Positions 51,711 to 62,935 of a DNA stretch of 64,000 nt are shown here, in pieces. The notes beneath the pieces were generated by a model. It had not been told where the DNA came from and made no database searches. It saw only the letters and a program-made list of their open reading frames with translations. The DNA is taken from positions 13,210,989-13,274,988 of the forward strand of contig OY726573.1 of assembly GCA_963383645.1 (NCBI GenBank), written 5' to 3'. The position numbers and the translations under genes are program-made. This stretch comes from Muscardinus avellanarius (taxonomy: Eukaryota; Chordata; Mammalia; Rodentia; Gliridae). Within the stretch, counting starts at the first letter, position 1; each line of letters opens with the position of its first letter.

Positions 51711-52305
51711 GGCTGGAGAATCATTCATCCATAATTAAAATCTTCTTGGAAACCCAGAGCCCCACTGGATGTGGGAGATTAGGTCTGCTTACAATTCAGG
51801 TCATGAATGGCGAGCCCTTGGTGGTCTAGGTAGGGGGTATGGATGGACAGCAACCAGGAAAGCAGCTGGGGGTCTGTCATTAAGGCAAAAGTGTCAGCCA
51901 GGACAGGGGAGGACATGTGGAACCAGGGATCTGCTGGAGTCAGAATCCCGAGCAGGGTGTGTGGTCAAGGATTCCCGGTAGTAGAGCATTGGTGCCTAAT
52001 AACAAGGTGCAACGTATGATGATGTTGGTGTCCTGCGATCCTGGATTCTGACTCATTTTTTATGGAGAAATCTGCCTTTTCTGAAAGGTCATCAAGGGTG
52101 GGAAGATCCCTTGTCCTTGTCCTTGGTGGTTGGCTGAGTTCTTGGTACCTAATTCCTTGTCCTCTGACACCTGGACTCACCCCGTAGCTCCTCCCTGCAC
52201 CTTGAGTAAGTTAGACAGGCTCTGGTTAACATCTCCAGACCACATTCTTAATATGAAACAGAATCAGTGGTCTCTACGAGGCAGAGCCCAACTGAAGAGC
52301 CTCAT
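51711..52305. other. no feature recognised
   Basis: About 600 bp of single-copy-looking sequence. Confidence 0.4.
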
Positions 52306-52306
52306 G

Positions 52307-52402
52307 CAAGCTGGGCATGGTGGTGCATGCCTGGAAACCCAATACTTGGGAGGCTGAGACAGGAGGATCACTTGGCAACTTAGCAAGACCCTGTTTCAAA
52401 CA
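52307..52402 (+). mobile_element. SINE B1 part, internally deleted
   Basis: AGCTGGGCATGGTGGTGC, then jump to GGCAACTTAGCAAGACCC; no dID. Confidence 0.85.
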
Positions 52403-52619
52403 GAGTTCAATTTCCTCTTCTCTCTCTCTTGGTACTTACCTGATCTCCAGCAACATCACCAACCTTTCTGAGTCTCTGTAGTTATCTGTGTGGGTCCAAA
52501 GAATTGGTGTTATCAGGAGCCTCGCTCAAAACCTGACGCGAAATAGCCATTCCACAACGGTGGCCGACCCAGCCCACCCCGTTTATCGGTCAATATGAAA
52601 TCTAAATAGGAAGTTAGAA

Positions 52620-52842
52620 GCCAAGCGTGGTGGCGCATGCTTGTAATCCCCACGCTTGGGAGGCAGAGAGGAAGATCGCGCAGGTTCGAAGCCAGCCACG
52701 CTGGCTTAAGAGACCCTGTTTCCAAATAAAAATATTAAAATAGGTCTGGGAGTGTAGCCCGGATATAGGAGGGCTTCCAGGAACCCCAGTACCACCAAAA
52801 TAAATAAATAAATAAATGAATAAATAAATAAATAAATAAATA
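52620..52842 (+). mobile_element. B1-dID SINE, hairpin subfamily, (AAAT)n tail
   Basis: GCCAAGCGTGGTGGCGC, GCCAGCCACGCTGGC, GGCTTCCAGGAACCCC, about eleven AAAT-type units. AAGTTAGA flanks both sides. Confidence 0.94.
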
Positions 52843-52959
52843 CAAAGTTAGAGCTTTCATTGGCACCTCCCAGATCAGAAAATATTGCGTTCTTGTTAGT
52901 GTGTTTTTAATGTTAAGAAATGCACTCATTTTCCCTTCTAAATATACCGCTTTTATATA

Positions 52960-53140
52960 ATAAGAATAATAACAACAATAAACATTTATTGGGTCCTGGC
53001 TTTATAGCAGACACTGTGCCAAGAGATTTTAGTATAACTAATTCATCTTCCCAGCCTCGTTATGAATTGAGGGTTATTTTCAAGAGGAGAAAACTCAGAT
53101 CTGAGGTCAATTTACAACTAGCAAACAGCTTGGCTGAGAG
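52960..53140 (-). mobile_element. MIR fragment
   Basis: AACATTTATTGGGTCCTGGC, GACACTGTGCCAAGAG and GAGGAGAAAACTCAGATC are antisense MIR. Confidence 0.8.
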
Positions 53141-53142
53141 TT

Positions 53143-53188
<46 letters not shown>
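53143..53188 (+). repeat. (CA)n microsatellite
   Basis: About 22 CA units. Confidence 0.97.
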
Positions 53189-53191
<3 letters not shown>

Positions 53192-53454
53192 TGTGCTAGA
53201 ATCTTCCTGGGCCACTTCCCCATCTGCCCTGAGCTCTGCCTTGGGGCTGCTCAACTGGCAGGGCCACCCAAAGAGAATCACTGGTTCCACCTCCAGACCC
53301 TGGACTCCAGGCCTGGGGTCAATGTTGATCAGGAAGCTGGTGTGTTTGAGGCTTCCTGACTAAGAGAAGCTTTGTCTAGTTTTAGAAATTTCCTGCAGCT
53401 GTAATTCATATCTACTGCCAGGGCTGCTTGGCTCTCAGGATCCCAGGTATCCTT

Positions 53455-53680
53455 TTTATCATTATTATTACTGGGGACTGAACCCAGTAATAATAATGCT
53501 ACTCTAATAGTGCTCTACCACTGAGCTACACCCCCTACCCTTTGTATTTTTTTAAATCAAGTTCTCACCAAGTTTCTGAGAGCCTTGCTGAGTGGCTGAG
53601 GCTGGCTTCGAACCTGTGATCCTCCTATCTCAGCCTCCCAAGTACTGGGATTACAGGCGTGTGCCACTGCACCCAGCTCT
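53455..53680 (-). mobile_element. antisense B1-ID type SINE with internal (ATT)/(AAT) changes
   Basis: GGGGACTGAACCCAG, AGTGCTCTACCACTGAGC, ending GCCACTGCACCCAGC. Confidence 0.87.
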
Positions 53681-54179
53681 GAGCATCCTTCTTGACTTGA
53701 CCTCACACCTTGCTTGGAATTCCGACTCCAGCAGATCCTCAATTCCATACTTCTTTCCTGGTCCTGGCGCACAGCTTTGCTTAATTACAAGTCCCCCATT
53801 GATCAGCCTTATTGACCATCCATCCTACCGAGAGCACGAATGGCTTGACACTCGCGACCTGTATCGTTCCTGATAGCAACTGGACCACTGCGGTGGGCAG
53901 TTTCTGAAGTCAGTCCCGATGAGCCTGCCTCTCAGCACTCGTGCCCTTACGCAATCCTCTTCCCCTGAGCACCTCACTTCCAAAGACCATCTGTGCGCGC
54001 CCTCCTCTGCTCCTCCTCCCTCCTGAAGTCTCTTTTTCTCTCACCTCCTTACCTGTCTCCCTCACTGATGAACTAAGGCCTCCATCACAGAAACTGAGTA
54101 TACCTGCAGACAAGAGACAGCTGGGAACTGAGGTCCTTGGTGCCCAGCTCACGGGGAAGTGACTCTGCTACCACCCACG
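53681..54179. other. single-copy-looking, no gene
   Basis: Pyrimidine-rich block at 54000-54060; no family recognised. Confidence 0.4.
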
Positions 54180-54199
54180 TTAGGGTTAGGGTTAGGGTT
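54180..54199 (+). repeat. short interstitial telomeric repeat
   Basis: Three perfect TTAGGG units followed by TTT. Confidence 0.9.
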
Positions 54200-54231
54200 T
54201 TAATGTCCCCTAAAGAACCCATTTATTTTAC

Positions 54232-54531
54232 TTCTCTGTGATACTGGGGATGGAACCCAGAGGCACTGTACCTTCGAGCTACACCTCCAGTCCTTTTTTT
54301 AGTCTTTTTTTTTTTTTTTTTTTTTTTTTTGCGGGTCTGGTGATGGAACTCAGGGGCATTCGACCTTCAAGCTATATCCCCTGCCCTATTTATTTTTATT
54401 CTTTATTTTGAAACAATTCTCACTGAGTTTGAAGGGCCTTGCTAAATAGCTGAAGCTGCCCGACAACTGTGATCTTCTGGTCCCCACCTCCCAATGCTGG
54501 GATTACAAGCGTGCGCCACCACACCTGGCTA
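54232..54531 (-). mobile_element. antisense SINE trimer (dID-dID-B1)
   Basis: Two reverse dIDs (GGGGATGGAACCCAGAGGC; GTGATGGAACTCAGGGGC) around a 28-T run, then one B1. Confidence 0.88.
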
Positions 54532-54567
54532 GAGCTCATGTATTAATGTTCAGAATAGATGCAATTA

Positions 54568-54755
54568 GCCAGGCGTGGTGGCACACACTTGTAATCCCCG
54601 CGCTTGGGAGGAGGATCACGTAGGTTCGAAGCCAGCCATGCTCGCTTAAGAGACCCTGTTTCCAAATAAAAAATAGAAAATGGGTCTGGGAGTATAGCCC
54701 GGAGGTAGAAGGGCTTCCAGGAACCCCAGTACCACCAAAAATAAAAAAATTTAAA
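54568..54755 (+). mobile_element. B1-dID SINE, hairpin subfamily
   Basis: AGCCAGGCGTGGTGGCAC, a 7-10-bp deletion in B1, and GGCTTCCAGGAACCCC. Confidence 0.93.
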
Positions 54756-54950
54756 AAAGAATTGATGAAATTAAACCATAAGGGCTATAATCTCATCAGT
54801 GCCATCTTGTTACCACAAAAAAAGATCACATGGATTGCAGAGACTACTTAGATGCAATGCCTTTATATTACTGGTCACCAATATCCTACCCTAGAACCAC
54901 CTACCTCCTGCCTTCTGATTAACTAGGACAATTCAATACCTTTCATTTTA

Positions 54951-55307
54951 TTTTTATTTTATTTTATTTTACTTTTGTGTGTGTGTGTGGTACTGGGGAT
55001 TGAATCCAGGGGCATCCTACCTCTGAGCTACACCCCCAGCCCTATTTTTTATTCTTTATTTTGAAACAGAGTCTCAGAGTTGCAAAGGGCCTCACTAAGT
55101 AGCTGAGGCTGTCTGTGAACCGTGATCCTCCTGTCTCAGCCTCCTGAATGCTGGGATTACAATCGTAGGCTACCACGCCCACCTATTTTATTTTTTTATT
55201 TGGAAACAGAGCCTTGCTAAATTGCTGAGGATGGCTTTAAACCTGTGATCCTCCTGTCTCAGCCTCCCAAGTACTGGGATTACAAGCGCGTGCGCCACCA
55301 TGCCTGG
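54951..55307 (-). mobile_element. antisense SINE dID-B1-B1 with 19-bp target duplication
   Basis: TTCAATACCTTTCATTTTA at 54932-54950 and 55308-55326 encloses dID, B1 (to about 55184) and a second B1. Either one composite insertion or an inner element without its own visible duplication. Confidence 0.93.
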
Positions 55308-55379
55308 TTCAATACCTTTCATTTTAAAACTACTACAAATCTGGCTTTTTGTTATAACCCAGAGTATCTTAAGTAATAT

Positions 55380-55460
55380 AATAATCTAAGAAATCCTTAC
55401 AACATACACAGCCCTGTATTGTGCCCATTTCACAGGTGATAAAACTGAAAGCAATGTAGG
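55380..55460 (-). mobile_element. MIR fragment
   Basis: GTGCCCATTTCACAGGTG and GATAAAACTGAAAG match antisense MIR. Confidence 0.65.
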
Positions 55461-55483
55461 TGGAGTTTTCAAGATATAGTACC

Positions 55484-55876
55484 TGCCAGGCATGATGGCA
55501 CACATCTGTAATCTCAGCACTTGGGAGTCTGAGACAGGAGGATTGCAGGTTCAAAGCCATCCTCAGCAACATAGCAAGACCCTGTTTCCAAATAAAAACT
55601 AAAATAGGCCGGGAGTGGTGGTGCACTCTTGTAATCCCAGTATTTGGGAGGCTGAGACAAAAGGATCACGGTTTGCATCCAGCCTCAGCTACTTAGTGAG
55701 GCCCTCTGCAACTCAGTGAGACTCTGTTTCAAAATAAAGAATAAAAAAAAAATAGGGCGGGGGGTGTAGCTAGGAGGTTGAATGCCCCTGGGTTCCACCC
55801 CCATACCCCTACCTCCCCCCCAAAAATATATATATATCTGTAGCTCAGAGGTAGAATGTTCTTGGATTCAATCCCC

Positions 55877-55880
<4 letters not shown>
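55484..55880 (+). mobile_element. B1-dID SINE hosting a nested SINE
   Basis: Outer B1 (55484-55608), complete inner B1-dID (55609-55815), then outer dID (TCTGTAGCTCAGAGGTAG at 55836-55880). Confidence 0.88.
55609..55815 (+). mobile_element. nested B1-dID SINE
   Basis: GGCCGGGAGTGGTGGTGC to GTTCCACCCCCATACC; inserted in the outer linker. Confidence 0.88.

Positions 55881-55882
<2 letters not shown>

Positions 55883-55929
<47 letters not shown>
55883..55929 (+). repeat. (CA)n microsatellite
   Basis: About 23 CA units forming the tail of the outer SINE. Confidence 0.97.
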
Positions 55930-55930
<1 letters not shown>

Positions 55931-56075
55931 TGCCTAATTTAATCTCATAGAAACACTAGGAGATAAATTGTTCATAGATCTCATCCCAAATTTAGGAGAT
56001 TAAATAATAACCCAATCTCACAGATTTAAGACATAAAAGAGAGAATATAAACTCAGACCTTAAACTCAACTCCCA
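55930..56075 (-). mobile_element. MIR fragment
   Basis: ATTTAATCTCATAGAAACAC and GGAGATTAAATAATAACCC are MIR-like; diverged. Confidence 0.55.
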
Positions 56076-56092
56076 ATACAATAATCTTAGCT

Positions 56093-56215
56093 GGGCTCCC
56101 GGGCATACGCCTCTAATCAGAGCTACTCAGAAGGCTGAGGCAGGGACCAGAAGTTCAAGGGCTGCCTGGACAACTTAAGGAAACACTGTCTCAGAAAATA
56201 AACAATCACAACATT
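56093..56215 (+). mobile_element. B1 monomer
   Basis: GCTGGGCTCCCGGGCATACG to AAACACTGTCTCAG; no ID attached. Confidence 0.8.
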
Positions 56216-57175
56216 CTTCCTAAAGATCTTCGGTGCTGTTTCTCAGTGGACTTTCTATTCCACTGCCGACGGCAAATCAATAAAAACCCCACTAACCCTA
56301 ATTCGGGCCATGTCAACCTGAACATAATTATGTTCATTGCTTCGAAAGTGCATTTGCTAACAAAATATTAATCATAATGAAGAAGAATGATGACTACAGC
56401 TGTCTGAAATCCACAGTCCTAAGACCCGTGTGCCAATGTGTATTTCTGTCTCTAGGCTCCCGGAAAATTTATATTCCTGATCCACCCTTCAATTGGTAAT
56501 TACCCGGCGTCTGTTCTTTTTAAATCTTTATTATTTTTTATTCTCTCCCAGATGTTGAGTTGAGCTGCAGTGATTTCGGAGTTTCAGTGAGAGGTCCAGC
56601 TGCTGGGTTTGGGAAATATCCACGATTTCCTTCTTTGCGGTTCTCCAACTTGAATTTATGATGAGGTTTTGATGAATAGTGCCCCTCTCCCGGCCCTGCC
56701 CTCTCTGCGTGTGTCTGAGTCTGCGCTATCTTTGGTTTAATTATATGGACGTGTCGCTTGCTAGAGGATTTATGTGGTGACTGTTGCCAACACCCAGAGG
56801 CCAGGATTAGGGATTTGTGATCAAAACATCTTCGACTCTACCCTGCCATATATTCCACAGTGAAATTGGGGAGACCGGGTAGCTTGTTCATTTAAAGCTC
56901 TATCTGGTTGAGAATTTGCAAAAGTCTCAGCCCAGCTGTGAGTGGCAGGCATATGATGGAGATCAAGGATTTTAAGAGCCCAGGCAAGATTAGGGGGTAG
57001 GGGACATGGAAGAACAGGAAGAGGGAGAAGGGTATGGGGTGGGTATGTTTACACAGATAGGACTTTGAGCCCTTATAACTCAGAGACTGCAAGCCCTTGC
57101 TAATAAACGTGGTTAAGTTTACTCGCTTCTTGGCTTTCAAAACAAGTTTTTAAGCTCTTTGACTTCAAAAGCTAT
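56216..57175. other. repeat-free AT-rich block, candidate conserved non-coding element
   Basis: Nearly 1 kb without repeats. It contains homeodomain-type and POU-type words (CATAATTATGTTCATTGC, AATATTAATCATAATG, TTTAATTATATGG, TTGGTAATTACCC) and a GC shift near 56690-56730. No open frame stands out. Confidence 0.5.
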
Positions 57176-57179
57176 TTTA

Positions 57180-57600
57180 GTTATCTCTTACTCTGTTACA
57201 AATTGGCCCCAAATTCAGCAGCTTAAAGCAATAATCATTTTATCATTCTTCGATGTTTCTGTGAATCAGTAGATCCTTCTACCTCGGCCTCTCGAGTAGC
57301 TGGGGTCACAGGTGTGCTCCACCATGCCCGGCTTGCTGAGCTTTTGTAACTGTCTGAGCAGAAGTATAGCAGAAGGGTTTAGCTGGGTAATTCTGGTGAG
57401 TGTCTCTCAAAATCACAATCAGAGAGTGGCTGCAGCGGCTGGGGCCTGACTTCATATCTTTCTTAAAGTAGCTTTGAGTCCTCTCCAGGTAGAGGAGTTT
57501 GGGCTTCCTCACAATATGGCGGCCTCCAGGGCAGCAGGAATGCTTACACGGCCAGAGTGTTCCAGGGATGTTTGCTTTGTTATTAACTTTCTGCTCCAAT
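57180..57600 (-). mobile_element. MLT1-type MaLR LTR, antisense, with nested B1
   Basis: TGTTACAAATTGGCCCCAAA, then CTGGGTAATTCTGGTGAGTG, GCGGCTGGGGCCTGAC and CACAATATGGCGGCCTCC are the complement of the order seen at 36270-36775. Confidence 0.7.
57268..57338 (-). mobile_element. antisense B1-like fragment
   Basis: CTACCTCGGCCTCTCGAGTAG to CCACCATGCCCGGC. Confidence 0.8.
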
Positions 57601-57627
57601 ATTTGTCAGACATGCACAAAAACTCAC

Positions 57628-57825
57628 CTAGCTTGGCACAGTGGCACACACCTGTAATCCTGATTGCTCAGGACGATTTCAAGTTGGAGATTCGCCTGGG
57701 CAACTTAGTGAGACTCTGACTCAAAAATAAAATAGAAAAGCCCGGGGGTGTGGTTCAATGGCAGAGCGCTTGCTTAGCGTGTGCAGGACCGAGGTTTAAT
57801 CTCCGGTGCTGCAAAATAAATACAG
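57628..57825 (+). mobile_element. B1-ID SINE with full ID
   Basis: AGCTTGGCACAGTGGCAC, GGGGTGTGGTTCAATGGC, GCTTGCTTAGCGTGTGCAGG. Confidence 0.9.
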
Positions 57826-58099
57826 AAATAAGTTAACCAAAAACCTTCTCCTGATTACCAAGGAACAGAACATAGACCCCACCTCTTTATGGGGTGCATG
57901 TTGAGGTTACCTTATAATAAGAGCCCCTAGAATGGAGGAGACCATGATAGCCACACTGGAAAATGTACCTTCACGGTGCCCTTCCTATCTACTTAAGGAT
58001 GGCTCACTTTCTGTCTTTCCCACGGTGGCTGTCCCTGCGCAAATGTCACAGAACTGCTTGATGCCACTTAAAACAACAAATTATGATCATTATTACTGT

Positions 58100-58265
58100 T
58101 ATTTGAGTACTGGGGGTTGGACACAGGGGCATTTTACCTCCGAGCTATGCCTCCAGCCCTTTTTTATTTTGAAACAGGGTCTCGCTAAGTTGCTGAGGCT
58201 GTCCTTGAAACTGCGATCAGACTCTCACATACTGGGATTACAGGTGTGCACCATCATGCCCGGCT
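58100..58265 (-). mobile_element. antisense B1-dID SINE
   Basis: GAGTACTGGGGGTTGGACAC, ending CACCATCATGCCCGGC. Confidence 0.9.
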
Positions 58266-59115
58266 CGTGTAGGACTCCTACCTGCCCTCCTCAGGTTGAT
58301 TCTGCAGGAAAACCTTCTCTGGCTCTGCCTGGCCCCATGTGATCAGCTCGATACCCTGTTACATACTCAGTACTCCATGGATTTTCTTTCTCTTCCTGCA
58401 GTTTGTCCCAATATATATATATATATTCCTTTGGTTATAATCGCCGGTTTCTCCCTTAGTAGGTGAGAGGGTCCCTGAGGGCAGGATGACTTTGTCCCCT
58501 GTGCCTGACCCAGTGCCAGACCCCAGTATGTGATCGGTGAGAAAACTATAAAGTGAATGAACAGCTAGTCTCTGTTTCAAGATAAACAGAAAGGAGCCAT
58601 GACCAGCCTTAGCAGGCTCAGAACCTTGTGTGGAGCGCCACCTCCAGCAGACCAAGCCCCTTGTTGACATGCTCAGCCACCGCCACTAGGGGGAGCTGAA
58701 GGCTTCCTCCCTCTTCACACCTGGCCCATCCTCCTGGAGACAAAGCCAAACTCCATCCCTCCCAGCAGCCAAAGGGTGGCATGTCTGATGTGACGGGCAA
58801 AGTCCTCTGAGCCTCTCAGGCCCCTGTGGCAAGGTCTTTCCTTGACCGTTTCTTGGAAATTTCGTTGGGATGTTCCAGTATTGGAATTGTCCTGGGTCCT
58901 CTAGTTCGATCCCTGTCTCTCGAACCTTTGATACCCAGGAGGACTTGAGCAGCATCCACCTGTGGAAGCTAACCCAGGATGGAAAGAAGGAGCCAAGAAG
59001 ATCCAAGCTTCTGTGCGGGAAGACCCCCATCTCTTTGTCCTGAAACACCATCAGAGCACAGCAGCCTGTCAATCTCGGGGGATTAGGGAACCTGGCCTGC
59101 TGTGGTCCCAGTGGT
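58266..59115. other. no gene recognised
   Basis: Single-copy-looking with an (AT)n tract at about 58411-58426. A 148-codon minus frame (58686-59132) has no family I recognise. Confidence 0.4.
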
Positions 59116-59117
59116 CC

Positions 59118-59604
59118 AAATTCACATATCAAAATCCAACCCTCAATGCATTGGTATTAAGGACCAGGGCCTTATCAGGAACAGCCGCATACACCTGTAA
59201 TCCTAGTACTTGAGAGGCTGAGACAGGAGGATCGTAAGTTTGAGGACAGGTTGTTTCAAAATAAAAGTATAAAAAGTTCTGGGGGTATAGCTCAGAGGTA
59301 AAATACCCCAGGCCTCAGTCTCTACTAGCAGGAAAAAAAGAAAGAAAAGAAAAAAGTGGGGTATTTAAACAGGTAATTAAATCAAGAGGGCTGTAGTCTT
59401 AGGCTCCTTTCAAAGGAGACTTGAGGGCCCCCTGGCCACTTCGGCCATACAGGAACACATAGAAGGCATATGTATAAGGAAGGGGGCCTTGTCAAACCTT
59501 GACCTTGTAGTTCTCAGCTTGAAGAAGGGAGAGAAGTATGTTTCTATTGCTTATAAATGACTCGGTCTGTGATGTTTTGTTACAGCAGCCCAACACAGAC
59601 TAAG
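59118..59604 (+). mobile_element. MLT1-type MaLR LTR hosting a SINE
   Basis: AATCCAACCCTCAATGCATTG to ATCAGGA, then AGGTAATTAAATCAAGAGGG and GTGATGTTTTGTTACAGCAGC with ACACAGACTAAGAC end. Confidence 0.85.
59182..59350 (+). mobile_element. B1-dID SINE, internally deleted, nested in MLT1
   Basis: CCGCATACACCTGTAATCC, GGGGGTATAGCTCAGAGG; the B1 tail is shortened. Confidence 0.88.
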
Positions 59605-59960
59605 ACGTGGGCAACATCCTTCCCTGTCACTCTCAGGAGGGAGGAGGTATCTCTGCTTTGTAAATAAGAACAACAGACTTGGAGAAGTGACAGGCAAGTG
59701 CCAGTCCTCTGGGTGTGCCTGTTGAGATTTGATTGAAGCCCAGGGCTGCCTGCCGCCAGAGCCCGTGTTCTGCCCCAAGGCCTGTGTGGATCATAGAAGC
59801 CCAGAATCAGACTCACTGGACAGGAAAGGACCTTTGAGGCTTCTCAGTCTGATACCCCACTGGATTCCAGACCCTTCTTTAAAATTCCTGTGAATCAAAC
59901 CAGCAAAATGTCCCTTCACCTAGGTCTTTGAACAACTCTGGATATTTTTGGTGATGGTTT
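59605..59960. other. no gene; weak MIR-like words
   Basis: TTTGTAAATAAGAACAACAG near 59658 is faintly MIR-like; otherwise nothing. Confidence 0.35.
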
Positions 59961-59965
59961 TTGTT

Positions 59966-60104
59966 TTTTGCTTTGTGGTACAAGGGATTAAATTCAAGGC
60001 CGTTCTACTTCCAAGCTACGCCACCAACCCTATTTTGTGTGTTATGTGTGGTCTTGGGGATTGAACCCAGGGGCATTCTATCTCTGAGGAACACCACCAG
60101 CCCC

Positions 60105-60135
<31 letters not shown>

Positions 60136-60392
60136 TTGTTTTGAAATAGGATCTCAGCAGGTTGCTGAGAGCCTTGCTAATTTTCTGAGGCTGTCCTTGA
60201 ACCTGTGATCTTCCTGTCTCAGCCTCCCAAGTACTGGGATTACAGACGTGTGCTAGTATGCCTGGCTCCCACTTTATTTTATTTTGAAACAGAGTCTCAC
60301 TAAGATGCTGAGGGCCTTGCTAAGATGCTGAGGTTGGCCTTGAACCCAGACCCCTCCTGTCTCAGCCTCCCAAGTGTCGGGATTACAGTGTG
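59966..60392 (-). mobile_element. antisense B1-dID SINE hosting a nested SINE
   Basis: Outer dID (59966-60033), inner dID-B1 with (TTTA)n (about 60040-60268), outer B1 (60270-60390). Confidence 0.87.
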
Positions 60393-60604
60393 ACTAACTT
60401 CGGCTGCAGTCTTCCTCTTTTCCCAACTTCTGGGATCAACTTCTAATGGCTTGGCCCTTGCTCCCTCCCTGAGGAGGTCAGCTCTGTGTCTAACTACAGA
60501 TCCCATTACAGAAATGAGGCCCTCCTTGTCCCTATAAGGACACACCTTTTATTTAAAAGGACCCTCCTTTGGTTTAAAAAAAAAAAAATCAAGAATCAGT
60601 AGAA

Positions 60605-60775
60605 GGCCAGGCGTGGTGGTGCACGCCGGTGATCCCAGTACTTGGGATGCTGAGACAGGAGGGTCACAGGTTTGATGCCAGCCTCAGCAACTTAGCGAGA
60701 TTCTGTTTCCAAATTAAAAATAAGGCTGGGGGGGTATAATTCAGAGCTAGCATCCCCAGCACCTCGAATTTAGAA
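60605..60775 (+). mobile_element. B1-dID SINE
   Basis: AGGCCAGGCGTGGTGGTGC to CATCCCCAGCACC; dID internally shortened. Confidence 0.9.
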
Positions 60776-61930
60776 AAAGGATTAATACAAAGTGCTGATT
60801 TTACAAAAAGCAAAAATGATGGGGGCCCATTACTGGGGACCAGAGTCAGCATCTCTTCCCCTAGCTAGGCCCAGGAAGAACACGTCACAGAAAAATTATT
60901 AGGCTGAACCTTTGGGGCGCTTAGAACTGGCTTCCCCACCAAAGTTCAAAGGACGGGGCTCCGGAGACAAAGCTCCCCTCTGCCTCGACTCCAGCTGCAG
61001 CCTGTCTGCCTCTCCCACAGCTTTTTTGCTTCTTTGTCTGCTTGGCCAAAGGAGACATCACTTGCTGGTGCCACTGGAGAGAGACAGTAGGCTCGTGCAG
61101 ACCTGGAGGGCGCGGGTGGGTGGTAAAGCGGGTCTCGTCAAAACCCAGGGTGATGCGTGGCTGGTGTTGTCCCTCCCTTCCTCTCCCTGGATTCACACAC
61201 TTTCATGAAACCTGCCAGATAACAGGAGCTCTGTCGACAAACCCTCCCTCCAGAAAGGCTCCAAAAGAGAACCACCCTCTCTCAGAGCCCGCTCTCTCGC
61301 TGTGAATGCACTAATCAGATCCAGCGTGAAGCTGTGCCCCGCACCTTTCCCTGAAACGTGATAATCCCGATTCTCGTTGACTGATTATGCAACAGGAAAA
61401 TGTCTTGCTTAATTTCATAAGAAGAGCACATTAGCGCACTCAGAGAGCTCACGCTTCCTCGCCAAATCGCGAATGGTATCAGTTCCCTTTAATAAATGGA
61501 GCCCATAAGGAGCATCAGGAATGATTACTTTGTTTATTAACATGCGATGATTAACACTTCAAAAGCAATTTCAATAAATACAGAGAGAAGCTGGGCTGGA
61601 GCCCCAAGGTAGTGATCGGGATGGGGTTAAACAGTGTTGGATGGAATTGGGCAATTGCAAATTCGTGGTTTCTAAGATGGCTGTTCCTTGCCAACCTGTG
61701 CACCAGAGGATCAAATCAGAGCCAGAGTCCCCGGCGAATGGGTCCAGGGTCTCTCCCAGAAGTGTTCCTTCTGCAAAGGTGGCAGGAGCCTGGAGCCGTG
61801 GGTCCCTCGCCTTAGATACCTTTCTTCCAGGGTGTTCAGTGAGACGAAGGAAGAAGCAGAGGGTGAAATCGAGCCTACCAGAGTCTGCGCAGACCTTCAG
61901 GAATATGGATGCTGCCAACACAAAGACTTA
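60776..61930. other. repeat-free block, candidate conserved non-coding element
   Basis: The segment 61290-61590 is free of repeats and dense in developmental-type motifs (TTGACTGATTATGCAAC, CTTTGTTTATTAACATG, CGATGATTAACACTTC). Overlapping 116-132-codon frames at 61570-62090 on both strands look like shadows, not genes. Confidence 0.5.
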
Positions 61931-62000
61931 CCTGCCTTTCTTTCTCTTCTCTTCTTTTTTCCTCTTTTCGTTTCCTTTCTTCTCTTTCCTTCTTATTGTG
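61931..62000 (+). repeat. pyrimidine-rich tract
   Basis: TTTCTTTCTCTTCTCTTC-type sequence preceding the antisense B1. Confidence 0.88.
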
Positions 62001-62112
62001 ATGGGTCTCACAATCCTGTCCAGGCTGCCCTGAACTCCTGGGATGAAATAATCCTCTGCCTTAGCCTTCTGAGTAGCTGGGACTAGAGGTGTGCACCACC
62101 ACACCCAGCTAA
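62001..62112 (-). mobile_element. antisense B1/7SL monomer, older type
   Basis: GGGTCTCACAATCCTGTCC, CTGAACTCCTGGGATG, ending CACCACCACACCCAGC. Confidence 0.82.
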
Positions 62113-62117
62113 GTCCT

Positions 62118-62173
62118 TCTTTTCTCCCTTCCTTCCTTCCTTTCTTTTCTCTTTATCTCTCCCTCTTCCTTCC

Positions 62174-62224
<51 letters not shown>

Positions 62225-62240
62225 TCCTTCCTTTCCTTGT
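62118..62240 (+). repeat. (TTTC)n/(TTCC)n tract
   Basis: About 120 bp of pyrimidines with a pure TTTC block at 62178-62225. Confidence 0.95.
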
Positions 62241-62448
62241 ATGTGGCAGTGAGAATTGAGCTGCAGACATTCTACCTCCAAGCTACGTCTCCAGCCCTAT
62301 TTACTTACTTACTTATTTTAGATAGGGTCTCACTAAGTTGCAGGGGATCTTGCTAAATTGCTGAGGCCGATGGAAAACCGTAGGATCCTCCGGTCTCAGC
62401 CTCCCAAGTACGGGGGTCACACATGTGCCCCACCAAGCCCGGCTTTCA
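62241..62448 (-). mobile_element. antisense B1-dID SINE
   Basis: GAGAATTGAGCTGCAGAC, AGATAGGGTCTCACTAAG, ending CCACCAAGCCCGGC. Confidence 0.9.
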
Positions 62449-62482
62449 AAGCTCTACTCCTTAACCTCCTCCACGCTTTCCA

Positions 62483-62935
62483 AATGTGCTGAGCCACTGT
62501 GGTAGGCTAAGCCATGGCCCCCTACAAAACATCCGTGTTCTAATTCCTGGGACTATGTTACCTTGCTCAACAAACAAGGATCTTGAAATGAGAAGAGAAG
62601 ATGATCCTGGATTATCCCGTGGGTCTTGAACCATTTGCACCCTTATAACGGGAAAGCAGAGGCAGATTTTACCACACACAGAAGAAGAGGAGGCAGTGTG
62701 ATCTCAGAGGCCCAGACTGGAGTGATGTGGCCACAAACCAAGGACTGCAGGTAACTTCTAAAGGAACCGGAAGAAGCCAGCAGTAGATTCTCCCTTCCGG
62801 CCTCGGAGGGAGCAGGGCCTGCCAACAGGTTGATGATCTGATCCAGATGTTCTGGCCTCCTTAACTGTAAGAGAACAACTGTACTGTTCTAAGTGACCAG
62901 GTTAATAGTAATGTATTACCTTAATCACCAAAAAC
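62483..62935 (+). mobile_element. MLT1-like LTR
   Basis: GTGGTAGGCTAAGCCATGGC, AGGATCTTGAAATGAGAAG, TCCTGGATTATCCCGTGG, GGTAACTTCTAAAGGAACC and CTTAACTGTAAGAGAAC follow a well-known mammalian LTR order. The exact subfamily is uncertain. Confidence 0.7.

Noticed and set aside
54180..54199. Chromosome end
   Set aside because: Only three repeat units with ordinary sequence on both sides.
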